From positions 124,001 to 188,000 of the forward strand of contig NZ_JAMXBF010000013.1 in assembly GCF_023823685.1 (NCBI RefSeq): a DNA stretch of 64,000 nt. The letters are read 5' to 3'. The position numbers and the translations under genes are program-made. How positions within the stretch are numbered: position 1 is the stretch's first letter; each line of letters starts with the position of its first letter. This DNA is from Pseudomonas subflava. GTDB lineage: Bacteria > Pseudomonadota > Gammaproteobacteria > Pseudomonadales > Pseudomonadaceae. Shown piece by piece: positions 9,168-17,112 of this stretch. Under the pieces are notes generated by a model that ran no database searches, was not told where the DNA came from, and saw only the letters and a program-made list of their open reading frames with translations.

Positions 9168-9902
9168 ATGCGCCGAACCCTTATTCCTGCCCTGCTGGCA
9201 TGGCTCTGCTGTGCCGGCGCCCTCGCCCAGAACGCCGAGCCGACCGTCAGCGTCGGTTACTACGAATTCCCGCCCTATTCCTGGACCGGCGCCGACGGCC
9301 AACCGCGCGGCTCCATCCTGGTCCTGACCGAACGTCTTCTGCGCCATGCCGGCTACCGCGGCGAATACCGCTCGCTGCCCGGCGCGCGCCTGTACGCGGC
9401 GCTGCGCGACGGCAGCGTGCAGCTGTGGCCCGGTGCCGGCGGCAAGACCGAGCTGGCCGGCCACACCTACGAGGCGCGCCATGCCATGGGCGAGTTCGCC
9501 CTGGCCCTCTACCACCGCACCGACACCCCTCCGCCGCGGATTCCCGAGGGGCTGATGGGGCGCGGGGTGATCGTCATCAGCGGCTACAGCTACTGGAAGC
9601 CGGTCAATGACCTGCTGAACGACCCGGCCCTGCAGATCGGCCTGCACCGCACCAGCACCCATGCCTCGGCGCTGGAGATGCTGCTGCGCAGGCGCGGCGA
9701 CTACCTGCTCGACTACCAGGCGCCGGTGGAGCAGGTGCGCAAGGAGCTCGGCCTGTCGCCGCTGCCGTTCACCGTGCTGCAGCGCATGCAGCTGCGCCTG
9801 ATCGCCTCGCGCCATGCGCAAGGCGGCCAGCAGCTGCTGGACGACCTCGACCGCGCCTACGAGGAGCTCCGGGCGGCCGGAGAGGAACTGCGGCTGGACT
9901 AA
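9168..9902 (+). CDS. Periplasmic substrate-binding protein, SBP family 3-like
   Basis: This 244-residue protein has a signal peptide (MRRTLIPALLAWLCCAGALAQ) and a family-3-like start, PTVSVGYYEFPPYSWTGADGQPRGSILVLTERLLRHAGY. It is more divergent than its neighbour at 8186: the middle carries ALRDGSVQLWPGAGG in place of the usual DGxxDxxxG motif. It shares the divergent intergenic region 8918-9167 with that gene and, like it, lacks an ABC permease or ATPase partner. Ligand is unknown. Confidence 0.75.
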   Translation: MRRTLIPALLAWLCCAGALAQNAEPTVSVGYYEFPPYSWTGADGQPRGSILVLTERLLRHAGYRGEYRSLPGARLYAALRDGSVQLWPGAGGKTELAGHTYEARHAMGEFALALYHRTDTPPPRIPEGLMGRGVIVISGYSYWKPVNDLLNDPALQIGLHRTSTHASALEMLLRRRGDYLLDYQAPVEQVRKELGLSPLPFTVLQRMQLRLIASRHAQGGQQLLDDLDRAYEELRAAGEELRLD

Positions 9903-9947
9903 TGTCGTCGCGACGGCGACGTCATTCCGCCCCGATTGCAGATTGGC

Positions 9948-9966
9948 ATTAGCACACTGTGCTAAT
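9948..9966. promoter_or_regulatory. 19-bp perfect palindrome, candidate operator
   Basis: ATTAGCACACTGTGCTAAT has 9-bp arms around a single central C. It is AT-rich against a GC-rich background and lies 126 bases upstream of the small lipoprotein start. No flanking T run is present, so an operator is more likely than a terminator. Confidence 0.5.
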
Positions 9967-10091
9967 CGACGCCCGCCACTCGCGTCGATATGGTTGCCAC
10001 GCCTCCAACACAGATCGACATGCGCCAGGCATCTACCGCGCCGCGCCTTCGCGCGCGCTGGAAAAACTCAACTGCCAAGAAGGAACGCACC

Positions 10092-10427
10092 ATGCATTTC
10101 GCTTACCCCCTCCTCCGCACCGCCCTGCTGGGCGGCCTGCTCCTGGGCGTCGTCGCCTGCAGCACCGTCAAGCCCACCGAAGACCGCCTCAGGACGCTCT
10201 CCGAAACCAACCTGGGCGAGTCGGTGACGAGCATCTCCAACGTGCGCAGCGATTCCATGCAGACCTACTACGTCGCCAGCACGGCCTCCGGCGACTACAA
10301 CTGCACCGTCCCCAGCGGGGCCAGCGGCGGCATGATGACCATCGGCTCGTTCGGCATGATGAGCCCTCACGCCATCTGCCAGCCGAAGGGCGCCAAGGGC
10401 AGCCAGCTGCCGCCATTCGCCCAATAG
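10092..10427 (+). CDS. Small lipoprotein of unknown function
   Basis: The protein has 111 residues. The ATG at 10092 has a good AGAAGGA ribosome-binding site and gives MHFAYPLLRTALLGGLLLGVVACSTVKP, a classic lipoprotein signal with lipobox VVAC, so it should be lipidated at Cys23. The mature part is small and polar, with SMQTYYVASTASGDYNCTVPSG and a Gly/Met-rich stretch GGMMTIGSFGMMSP; two further Cys residues could pair. I do not recognise the family. It lies between a candidate operator and a GC-rich hairpin and seems monocistronic. Confidence 0.72.
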   Translation: MHFAYPLLRTALLGGLLLGVVACSTVKPTEDRLRTLSETNLGESVTSISNVRSDSMQTYYVASTASGDYNCTVPSGASGGMMTIGSFGMMSPHAICQPKGAKGSQLPPFAQ

Positions 10428-10438
10428 ACCTATGCCTG

Positions 10439-10464
10439 AGCTCGCGCGCCGCGCCGCGCGAGCT
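10439..10464 (+). terminator. GC-rich hairpin after the small lipoprotein gene
   Basis: Arms AGCTCGCGCG and CGCGCGAGCT (10 bp, perfect) enclose CCGCGC and start 12 bases after the stop. No T run follows, so termination is possible but not assured. Confidence 0.45.
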
Positions 10465-10516
10465 GCTACGCAGCCGCCGGGGTCGCGCCTAACCGGGCGG
10501 GCTGAGGCAACCGCGG

Positions 10517-13036
10517 CTACTTCCGCGGCTTGGCCCGAGCGGTGGGCTCGGCCACCCACGGATCATCGGGCCAATAGTGCTTGGGGTAGCGGCCCTTCAG
10601 GTCCTTCTTCACCTCGGCGTAGGTGTTGGCCCAGAAGCTGGCCAGGTCCTGGGTCACCTGCACCGGGCGCCGCGCCGGCGACAGCAGGTGCAGCAGCACG
10701 CCCTGCCGACCGCCGGCGATACGCGGCGTGGCGGCCAGGCCGAACAGCTCCTGCAGACGCACCGCCAGTACCGGCGGCGACTCGGAATAATCGATGGCGA
10801 TGCGCGAGCCGGACGGCACCTGCAGGTGCTTCGGCGCCAGCTCGTCCAGGCGCTGCGGCAGCGGCCAGGGCAGCTGGCCGGCGAGGATGCCCGGCAGGTC
10901 GAGATTGGCGAAGTGGCTGAGGCGGTTGACCTTGCTCAAGAAAGGCAGCAGCCAGTCTTCCAGCGTCGCCAGCAGCGCGGCGTCGCTCAGGTCCGGCCAT
11001 TCGCTCTCGCCCTTCTGCGCCAGATCCAGTCCGCGCAGCAGCGCCACCCGCGCCTGCCACTGGCGCAGCTCGGGCGTCCAGGGCAGCAGCTCCAGGCCCT
11101 TGCGCCGCACCAGGCCGAGCAACGCGCGGCCTCGCGCGGCCTCGTCCAGGCCGGTGAGCGCCTCTCGGCTCAGCACCAGCTCGCCGACCCGGCGCTGGCG
11201 CTCGGCACGCAGCACACCCTCGCGCTCGTCCCACTCCAGCTCCTCCCGCACGCTCACCTGCTCGGCGAGCACCGAGTCGAACAGGGCCGGATCGAGGTCG
11301 GCGGCCAGATAGATGCGCTCGTCGCGCTGGCCCTGGCGACTGCCGAGGTCGGCGATCACCAGCCACTCGTGCTTCATCAGCGCATCCGGCTCGCCGAACA
11401 GCGCGGCGCGGCCATTGGCCAGGCGGTAGTCGCCGCCGCCCTTGCCGCGCTGGCGGGCGACCCGATCGGGATAGGCGAAGGCCAGCAGAGCGCCGAGCCA
11501 GCGCGGATGCTCGGGGTCGGCCACGGCCTCATCGGCCTTGCCGCGCAGATAGCCGCGGAACTGCCGGGCCAGCTGGCGGGCGCGCTGCACGCAGCCACGC
11601 GAACCGCCAGCGGCGCGCGACTCGCCGGCCAGCAGCGCCATGCGGCTGTGCAGGTCGGCGCCACCGCCACGCAGGATGTCGCGTTCGCCGAGCAGCGCCG
11701 CCAGGTCCGCCGCCAGCGCGCCGAGGCCCAGGGACTGGCCGCGCAGCAGCAGGTGGGCGATGCGCGGATGCGCCGGCAGCTCGGCCATGGCCTGGCCGTG
11801 GCTGTTCAGTACGCCGCGCGGGTCGAGCGCGCCTAGGCGTGTCAGCAGGTCGCGGCCCTGGGTGAAGGCGGCGGCCGGCGGCGCGTCGAGGAAGGCCAGC
11901 TCGTCCGGCGCGACGCCCCAGCGCGCCAGTTGCAGGGCCAGGCCGGCGAGGTCGGCCGCCAGGATCTCCGCGGCGCCGTAGGCGGCCAGCTGCTCGTGCT
12001 GGGTCTGCGACCACAGCCGATAGCACACGCCCGGCTCCAGGCGCCCGGCACGGCCGGCGCGCTGGGTGGCCGAGGCGCGGGAGATGCGCTGGGTGTCCAG
12101 GCGGGTCATGCCGCTGGCCGGGTCGAAGCGCGGCACCCGCGCAAGGCCGGCATCCACCACCACGCGCACGCCGTCGATGGTCAGGCTGGTCTCGGCGATA
12201 TTGGTGGCCAGCACCACCTTGCGCCGCCCCGACGGCGCCGGTTCGATGGCCGCACGCTGGGCGCTCAGTTCCAGCTCGCCATGCAGCGGGCAGAGCAGGA
12301 TGTCCGGGCGGCCGCCGAGGCTTTGCTCCAGCTGCTCGGCCACCCGGCGGATCTCCGCCTTGCCGGGCAGGAACACCAGCAGGCTGCCCGGCTCGTCGGC
12401 CAGGGCCTGCAGCACCGTCTGCACCACCCGCGGCTCGATGCGCTCGCCCGGCTGCCAGGGCGCGCCCCAGCGCATCTCCACCGGGTGCATGCGGCCCTCG
12501 CTGGAGACCACCGGCGCGCCGTCGAGCAGCGCGGACAGGCGCTCGCCCTCCAGGGTCGCGGACATCAGCAGCACCTTCAGCGGCGGCTCGTCGCGCAGCA
12601 GCGCGCGACCGTTGAGGGTCAGTGCCAGGGCCAGATCCGCATCGAGGCTGCGCTCATGGAATTCGTCGAAGATGACCAGGCCGACGCCCTCCAGCGCCGG
12701 ATCGTCCTGCAGGCGGCGGGCGAGGATGCCCTCGGTGACCACCTCGATACGGGTCTTCGGGCCGACCTTGCTGTCGAGGCGGATGCGGTAGCCCACGGTC
12801 TCGCCAACCTTCTCACCCAGCTCGCTGGCCAGGCGCTCGGCCGCGGCGCGAGCGGCCAGGCGACGCGGCTCCAGCATCAGAATGGACTGCCCGGCCAGCC
12901 AGGGCTCGTGCAGCAGGGCCAGCGGCACGCGGGTAGTCTTGCCGGCGCCGGGGGGCGCCTCCAGCACGGTCTCGTGGCGCTCGGCCAGGGCGGCGCGCAG
13001 GGCGGGCAGTACGTCGTCGATGGGCAGGCGGTTCAT
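10517..13036 (-). CDS. hrpB: ATP-dependent RNA helicase HrpB
   Basis: This 839-residue DEAH-box helicase starts at MNRLPIDDVLPALRAAL, with GGAGAG just upstream. Motif I is APPGAGKTTRVP (about residues 28-37), motif II is IFDEFHERSLDAD, motif III is LMSATLEG, and motif VI is QRAGRAGRLEPGVCYRLW. The HrpB-specific C-terminal domain follows (YFSKxxx-like region PRIAGGRQGVLLHLLSPARRPVQVTQDLASFW, ending RYPKHYWPDDP). The cellular substrate of HrpB is not well defined; RNA remodelling is assumed from the family. Long antisense reading frames here are GC artefacts. Confidence 0.95.
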   Translation of the reverse strand: MNRLPIDDVLPALRAALAERHETVLEAPPGAGKTTRVPLALLHEPWLAGQSILMLEPRRLAARAAAERLASELGEKVGETVGYRIRLDSKVGPKTRIEVVTEGILARRLQDDPALEGVGLVIFDEFHERSLDADLALALTLNGRALLRDEPPLKVLLMSATLEGERLSALLDGAPVVSSEGRMHPVEMRWGAPWQPGERIEPRVVQTVLQALADEPGSLLVFLPGKAEIRRVAEQLEQSLGGRPDILLCPLHGELELSAQRAAIEPAPSGRRKVVLATNIAETSLTIDGVRVVVDAGLARVPRFDPASGMTRLDTQRISRASATQRAGRAGRLEPGVCYRLWSQTQHEQLAAYGAAEILAADLAGLALQLARWGVAPDELAFLDAPPAAAFTQGRDLLTRLGALDPRGVLNSHGQAMAELPAHPRIAHLLLRGQSLGLGALAADLAALLGERDILRGGGADLHSRMALLAGESRAAGGSRGCVQRARQLARQFRGYLRGKADEAVADPEHPRWLGALLAFAYPDRVARQRGKGGGDYRLANGRAALFGEPDALMKHEWLVIADLGSRQGQRDERIYLAADLDPALFDSVLAEQVSVREELEWDEREGVLRAERQRRVGELVLSREALTGLDEAARGRALLGLVRRKGLELLPWTPELRQWQARVALLRGLDLAQKGESEWPDLSDAALLATLEDWLLPFLSKVNRLSHFANLDLPGILAGQLPWPLPQRLDELAPKHLQVPSGSRIAIDYSESPPVLAVRLQELFGLAATPRIAGGRQGVLLHLLSPARRPVQVTQDLASFWANTYAEVKKDLKGRYPKHYWPDDPWVAEPTARAKPRK

Positions 13037-13160
13037 GGGCTCTCCGAAACAGCCGGCGATTATAGGCGCTGCGGCAACCCGGTCGAACCGCAACGCCGGC
13101 CGGGCATCCAACTGCAATGACGGCCTTGATATAGTGCCGCACCATTTCCAGGAGGTGCCC

Positions 13161-13577
13161 ATGCGCATGCATTCCCGCGTCATCGGCGGCGTTCTCGCCG
13201 CGACCCTGCTGACCCAACTGGCCGCCTGCGGCACGCTGTTCTTCCCCGATCGCCGCGGGCAGATCGAGGGCAAGGTCGACCCGCTGGTGGTCGGCCTCGA
13301 TGCCATCGGCATCCTGTTCTACGTGATCCCCGGGCTGATCGCCTTCGGCGTCGACTTCGCCACCGGCGCCATCTACCTGCCCAACGACCAGTACTCGGTG
13401 GCGCCGGAGAAACTGCGCGATGCCATCGGCGACGACGGCCGCGTCGACCCGCTCAAGCTCAAGGCCATCCTCTACCGCGAGCTGGGCCGCGACCTGCCGC
13501 TGGACGACCCGCGCCTGATCCAGCACAGTGGCAACATCGAGCAACTGGCGGCCTACGGCCTGCGCACGGAAGCCTGA
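13161..13577 (+). CDS. Conserved lipoprotein of unknown function
   Basis: The protein has 138 residues. A strong AGGAGG site precedes the ATG giving MRMHSRVIGGVLAATLLTQLAAC, a lipoprotein signal with lipobox LAAC (lipidated Cys23). The mature segment has a hydrophobic stretch (GLDAIGILFYVIPGLIAFGVDFATGAIYLP), followed by a charged C-terminus that may be a small helical domain. It is the counterpart of the hypothetical gene found beside hrpB in other pseudomonads. It overlaps the DinB-like gene by one base, and so heads a three-gene set with the cation-efflux gene. Confidence 0.78.
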   Translation: MRMHSRVIGGVLAATLLTQLAACGTLFFPDRRGQIEGKVDPLVVGLDAIGILFYVIPGLIAFGVDFATGAIYLPNDQYSVAPEKLRDAIGDDGRVDPLKLKAILYRELGRDLPLDDPRLIQHSGNIEQLAAYGLRTEA

Positions 13578-14083
13578 TGATCCCGACCCTCGCCACTCAC
13601 CTGCAGCGCCTGATCGCCTACCACGGCTGGGCCTACGACCGGCTGCTCGGCGAGCTGGCGAGCCTGACCGAAGAGCAGTACCGCGCGCCGTGCGGGCTGT
13701 TCTTCGGCAGCATCCACGGCAGCCTCAACCACCTGGCGGTGGTCGATCGCATCTGGCTGGCGCGGGTCTGTGGTGAGCCCAGCACCTACACCCGCCTGGA
13801 TGACGAGGCGGTGAGCGAGCGGGCCGGCTTCGACGCCTTTTTCGCCATCGGCATAGCGGCCTGGCACGAGCGTCTCGACGGTCTCGACGAGGCCGAGCTG
13901 CTGGCCCCCATCGACTACCGCAACATGGCCGGCGAACCGCACACGCGAACCCTGCTCGACATCGTCACCCACCTGGTCAACCACGGCACCCACCACCGCG
14001 GCCAGATCACCGCGGCGCTGACCGCCCTCGGCCGTCCGGCGCCGGTACTCGACTACCTCTACGCCCTGCCCGAACTGCCATGA
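13577..14083 (+). CDS. DinB family protein
   Basis: The 168-residue protein has the DinB four-helix-bundle layout with three histidines at the expected positions: AYHGWAYDRLL near the N-terminus, GSLNHLAVVDRIWLARV in the middle and VNHGTHHRGQITAALTALG near the C-terminus. These would bind a divalent metal. DinB/YfiT relatives are damage-induced or thiol-transfer enzymes, often of unknown substrate. It overlaps the upstream lipoprotein by one base and the downstream cation pump by four bases, so translation is coupled. Confidence 0.88.
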   Translation: MIPTLATHLQRLIAYHGWAYDRLLGELASLTEEQYRAPCGLFFGSIHGSLNHLAVVDRIWLARVCGEPSTYTRLDDEAVSERAGFDAFFAIGIAAWHERLDGLDEAELLAPIDYRNMAGEPHTRTLLDIVTHLVNHGTHHRGQITAALTALGRPAPVLDYLYALPELP

Positions 14084-14955
14084 CCGTGGCGCCCCATCAC
14101 GCCCGCCTGCTGCGCCGGGCCACGGCCGCGGCGCTGGTCACCGCGCTGCTGCTGGCGACCGCCAAGGCCGTGGCCTGGTGGCTGAGCGGCTCGGTCAGCC
14201 TGCTCGCCGGCCTCACCGACTCGCTGCTCGATGGTGCCGCCTCGCTGCTCAATCTGATCGCCGTGCATTACGCGCTGCGCCCGGCCGACGAGGACCACCG
14301 CTACGGTCACGGCAAGGCCGAGGCGCTGGCCGGGCTGGGCCAGGCGCTGTTCGTCGGCGCCAGCGCGGTGCTGGTGGGCTTGCAGGCGCTGGAGCGGCTG
14401 CGCCATCCCGAACCGCTCGGCGCCCAGGCACTGGGCATCGCGGTGATGCTGCTGTCGCTGGCCGCGACCCTCGCCTTGCTGCTGTTCCAGCGCCACGTGG
14501 TGCGGCTCACCGGCTCCACCGCGGTACGCGCCGACTCGCTGCACTACCGCTCCGACCTGCTGCTCAATGCCAGCATCCTGCTCGCCCTGGTGCTGGCGAC
14601 CTTCGGCTGGCAACGCCAGGACGCGGTGTTCGGCCTGGGCATCGCCCTCTACATCCTGTGGAGCGCGGTGAGCATCGTGCGCGAGGCGGTGGCGGTGCTG
14701 ATGGACGAAGAGCTGGCGCCGGATGTCAGTGAGCGCATGCACGCGCTGGCCTGCGCCGTGCCCGGCGTGCTCGGCGCCCACGACCTGCGCACGCGCATCT
14801 CCGGCACCCGCTGGTTCGTGCAGCTGCATCTGGAGTTGCCCGGCGAGCTGTCGCTGCGCGAGGCGCATGAACGGTGCGTGGCGGTGGAGCGGGCGATCCG
14901 CGGCGAGTATCCGCGGGCCGAGGTGCTGGTACACGCCGATCCCAGACCGGCGTGA
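14080..14955 (+). CDS. Cation diffusion facilitator (FieF/YiiP-like)
   Basis: This 291-residue metal/proton antiporter has six membrane segments and a cytoplasmic C-terminal ferredoxin-like domain. The metal site motifs are visible: SLTDSLLDG-type GLTDSLLDGAASLLN in TM2, the loop DEDHRYGHGKAEALAGLGQA and ADSLHYRSDLLLN in TM5 (HxxxD). The C-terminal part has GVLGAHDLRTRISGTRWFVQLHLELPG. It exports Fe(II), Zn(II) or Cd(II) to the periplasm; I would expect FieF-type specificity from the LHYRSD motif, but this is not certain. It ends with a hairpin shared with convergent azu. Confidence 0.92.
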   Translation: MTVAPHHARLLRRATAAALVTALLLATAKAVAWWLSGSVSLLAGLTDSLLDGAASLLNLIAVHYALRPADEDHRYGHGKAEALAGLGQALFVGASAVLVGLQALERLRHPEPLGAQALGIAVMLLSLAATLALLLFQRHVVRLTGSTAVRADSLHYRSDLLLNASILLALVLATFGWQRQDAVFGLGIALYILWSAVSIVREAVAVLMDEELAPDVSERMHALACAVPGVLGAHDLRTRISGTRWFVQLHLELPGELSLREAHERCVAVERAIRGEYPRAEVLVHADPRPA

Positions 14956-14960
14956 AGAAT

Positions 14961-14980
14961 GGCCCGGCGAGCGCCGGGCC
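14961..14980. terminator. Shared hairpin between cation pump and azurin genes
   Basis: Perfect 8-bp arms GGCCCGGC and GCCGGGCC enclose GAGC in the gap between the two convergent genes. On the minus strand it is followed by ATTCTTC, so it fits best as the azurin terminator. Confidence 0.55.
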
Positions 14981-14988
14981 GGTGGGGA

Positions 14989-15438
14989 TCAATCGACCAG
15001 CTTGAGCTCGCCCTTCATCAGGCCGATGTGGCCGGGGAAGGAGCAGAAGAACTCGTAGGGCGTGCCGGCTTCCAGCTTGGCGACATCGAAGCTGGTGGTG
15101 GCGGTTTCGCCGCCGCCGATGATCTTGGTGTGGGCGATGACGCGGGTATCGCCGGGCTTTATGTAGTCGTTGTCCAGGCCTGCGGCGATGCCGTCGGTGG
15201 CCACGGGCTGGGCGTCGGCGGTCTTGCTCAGCACCCAGTTGTGGCCCATGGCCGTCTTGGGCATGGTACCGGTGTGCTTGAGGGTCACGGTGAAGGTCTT
15301 GCAGCTCTTGCTGACATCGATCGACTTGGTCTCGAACGTCATCTGGTCGGTGGACTTGACCTCCACCGCGCATTCCGCAGCGAACACCGGCGCGCTGGCC
15401 AGACCGATTAGCGAAGCGACCACGAGTTTACGCAACAT
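14989..15438 (-). CDS. azu: Azurin, periplasmic type I copper protein
   Basis: The 149-residue precursor has a 20-residue signal peptide (MLRKLVVASLIGLASAPVFA) and a 129-residue mature protein starting AECAVEVKST. In mature numbering the copper ligands G45, H46, C112, H117 and M121 are all present, the disulfide cysteines are C3 and C26, and W48 is conserved. Azurin shuttles electrons between cytochromes in the periplasm. A TAAGGAGAG site precedes the ATG. I see no ANR box upstream, unlike the anaerobically controlled azu promoter described for P. aeruginosa. Confidence 0.97.
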   Translation of the reverse strand: MLRKLVVASLIGLASAPVFAAECAVEVKSTDQMTFETKSIDVSKSCKTFTVTLKHTGTMPKTAMGHNWVLSKTADAQPVATDGIAAGLDNDYIKPGDTRVIAHTKIIGGGETATTSFDVAKLEAGTPYEFFCSFPGHIGLMKGELKLVD

Positions 15439-15627
15439 CGACTCTCTCCTTACGGGGCAGTTAGTGACTGCAGACTGCCACCGCCGCGCCGCGCTTCCCA
15501 TGGGTTGCGGCAACCGGTCACAGCCCGACCGGCGAGCCATGAACCCTGCTGCAGCCCAGCATTCACGCGGCTTTGCCGATCAACCAGGCGCCTTTTCCAG
15601 ACGCCGCGACAAAAGCGCGCAGCGCAT

Positions 15628-15645
15628 CTAGAGCAATCACTCTAG
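15628..15645. promoter_or_regulatory. CTAGAG-N6-CTCTAG palindrome
   Basis: A perfect 6+6 inverted repeat with a 6-base centre (CAATCA) lies 42 bases upstream of the MAPEG start, followed closely by another CTAGA at 15651. It is a possible operator or part of the promoter for that gene. Confidence 0.35.
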
Positions 15646-15686
15646 AAGCCCTAGACTGGCGCGCCTCATAACAACAAGGAGCCGCC

Positions 15687-16106
15687 ATGAACCTGTCCCC
15701 CACCGCCCTGGCCCTGCTCGGCCTGGTCGCCTGGACCCTGCTGTTGCTGTTCCTGCTCATCAACCAGCGTGGCTTGCTGGTGCTGAGCGGACGCATGCGG
15801 GTCAACGCCTTCGCCCCCGACGGCAGCAACACGCCCGGCGCGTTCGGCCAGCGCCTGGTGCGCGCCCACGCCAACAGCCTGGAGAATCTGCCGCTGCAGG
15901 CCGCGGTGCTGCTCTACGCCCTGCACGCCGGGCAGACCGCGATTACCGACCCGCTGGCGCCCGTACTGCTCGGCGCGCGCATCTTCCAGTCGCTGGTGCA
16001 CATGGTCGGCACCGGCCCGCTGCTGGTCTGGCTACGCTTCGCCGGCCTGCTGGTGCAGATGCTCATCCTCGCCTGGTGGCTGCTGCGCCTGTCCGGGTTG
16101 GTCTGA
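15687..16106 (+). CDS. MAPEG family membrane protein
   Basis: The 139-residue protein has four predicted membrane helices and the MAPEG signature RLVRAHANSLENLPLQAAVLL. Eukaryotic members of the MAPEG family are glutathione transferases and peroxidases; bacterial ones are mostly uncharacterised membrane proteins. A good AAGGAG site precedes the ATG. Its last 25 codons overlap the 3' end of the opposite-strand GDSL gene by 75 bases, which is unusual but both frames read well. Confidence 0.85.
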   Translation: MNLSPTALALLGLVAWTLLLLFLLINQRGLLVLSGRMRVNAFAPDGSNTPGAFGQRLVRAHANSLENLPLQAAVLLYALHAGQTAITDPLAPVLLGARIFQSLVHMVGTGPLLVWLRFAGLLVQMLILAWWLLRLSGLV

Positions 16107-16793
16107 GCCGGAACACAGCAGCGGATCGATCAGCCGCTGCCAGGCCGCGTATCCCGCAACGTTGAGGTGCAGACCGTCGCCGCGGTAGCCGCGCGGCCCG
16201 ACCACCGCCTGCACCTCGACGAAGCGCCAGCCCTGCTCGCGCGCCCAGGCGCGCAGCTGCCCGTTCAGCGCGTCCACCTGCCGGTTGATGGCCTGATGAT
16301 CGCGATGCATCGGTGTTACCCGCAGGGTCGACTGCAGCACCGGGGTGACGCCGCCGCGCTGCAGATCGCCGAGAATCACGCGGTAATTGGCCAGCAGCTC
16401 ATCCAGCGGCACGCCATGGCGCAGGTCGTTGATGCCGATCATCAGCAGCGCCTGCGCGGCGCCGGCGCGCTCCACCAGATCGAGATGGCGCAGCAGATCG
16501 GCCGTGGTGGCGCCGGACACCGCCAGGTTCAGCGGCGGTCGGCAGCCCGGCGCGGCGCTCCACTGGCGGCCGGCGGTGATGGAGTCGCCCAGCATGACCA
16601 GCGCCGCGCGCCCGTCGGATGCGCGAAGGGAGGCGAAATCCCTCGCCACGCGCTGCTCGCGGCTCGGCGGTTCGGCCGGGCGCCCCAGATCCAACGCCTT
16701 CCAGCAGGCGAACAGCAAGAGAAAGGCCCATAGCAGCAGGCCCGCACGGCGGCGAAGATCGGTGGTCGAGGTCAGGTGCCGATCTTGCCGCAC
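16032..16793 (-). CDS. SGNH/GDSL-family hydrolase
   Basis: The blocks of an SGNH hydrolase are present in order: ALVMLGDSITAG (catalytic Ser), VSGATTADLLRHLD, ALLMIGINDLRHGVP and GDGLHLNVAGYAAW (Asp and His). A membrane anchor, LLLWAFLLLFACWKAL, precedes the domain, so it is probably held in the inner membrane with the active site in the periplasm. I suggest the GTG at 16791-16793 (253 residues), because the longer frame from 16859 would translate straight through a 16-bp terminator-like hairpin. The start is uncertain. The 3' end overlaps the MAPEG gene. Confidence 0.8.
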   Translation of the reverse strand: MRQDRHLTSTTDLRRRAGLLLWAFLLLFACWKALDLGRPAEPPSREQRVARDFASLRASDGRAALVMLGDSITAGRQWSAAPGCRPPLNLAVSGATTADLLRHLDLVERAGAAQALLMIGINDLRHGVPLDELLANYRVILGDLQRGGVTPVLQSTLRVTPMHRDHQAINRQVDALNGQLRAWAREQGWRFVEVQAVVGPRGYRGDGLHLNVAGYAAWQRLIDPLLCSGSDQPGQAQQPPGEDEHLHQQAGEA

Positions 16794-16798
16794 GCGCA

Positions 16799-16835
16799 AA
16801 GAAAAAGGGGAGGCTCCAGGCCTCCCCTTTTTCTT
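16799..16835. terminator. Strong bidirectional stem-loop at the GDSL gene start
   Basis: Arms of 16 bp, AAGAAAAAGGGGAGGC and its exact complement, enclose TCCAG. A and T runs flank it, so it looks like a terminator in both directions. It lies just before the proposed GDSL start, with no gene ending nearby, so it may act as an attenuator or insulator. Confidence 0.7.
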
Positions 16836-17074
16836 GTCCGTCGCGCGCGATCGTGTCACCGCTTCTTTCCTCGCCCGCCTGGTTGGGCAGTGCGGACCCG
16901 GGAGCCTGCACGATCCGGTGGGACCGCCGGCACCGCGGCGCCTGATTGGGCGGCGCGGGTGGACAACAACGTCCGGGCCTTGAAACTGAGGGAAAGCTTA
17001 GCGAGCCAACCGTGCCCAGAGATTGCGAATATTGCTCACCGCAACATGACTTGCGCAATTTTTCTTCACTGATA

Positions 17075-17091
17075 GATTGATCGGCGCAATC
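17075..17091. promoter_or_regulatory. Candidate Lrp-family autoregulatory site
   Basis: GATTG-ATCGGCG-CAATC is a 17-bp palindrome that ends 21 bases before the ATG of the Lrp-family gene and overlaps a possible promoter. Proteins of this family commonly repress their own genes. Confidence 0.35.
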
Positions 17092-17112
17092 CTCGAACGA
17101 AGAAGCCGAACA

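Larger units (their letters stand above)
16794..17112. other. Divergent region between GDSL gene and Lrp regulator gene
   Basis: These 319 bases contain no credible gene. They hold the 16-bp perfect stem-loop at 16799-16835 next to the GDSL gene and, close to the Lrp gene, an AT-rich stretch with a GATTG-N7-CAATC palindrome at 17075-17091 overlapping a possible -10 (TGATAG). Confidence 0.6.

Noticed and set aside
15439..15686. Possible ANR box before azu
   Set aside because: Only a lone ATCAA half-site (GCCGATCAACC) is seen; the partner TTGAT is missing.
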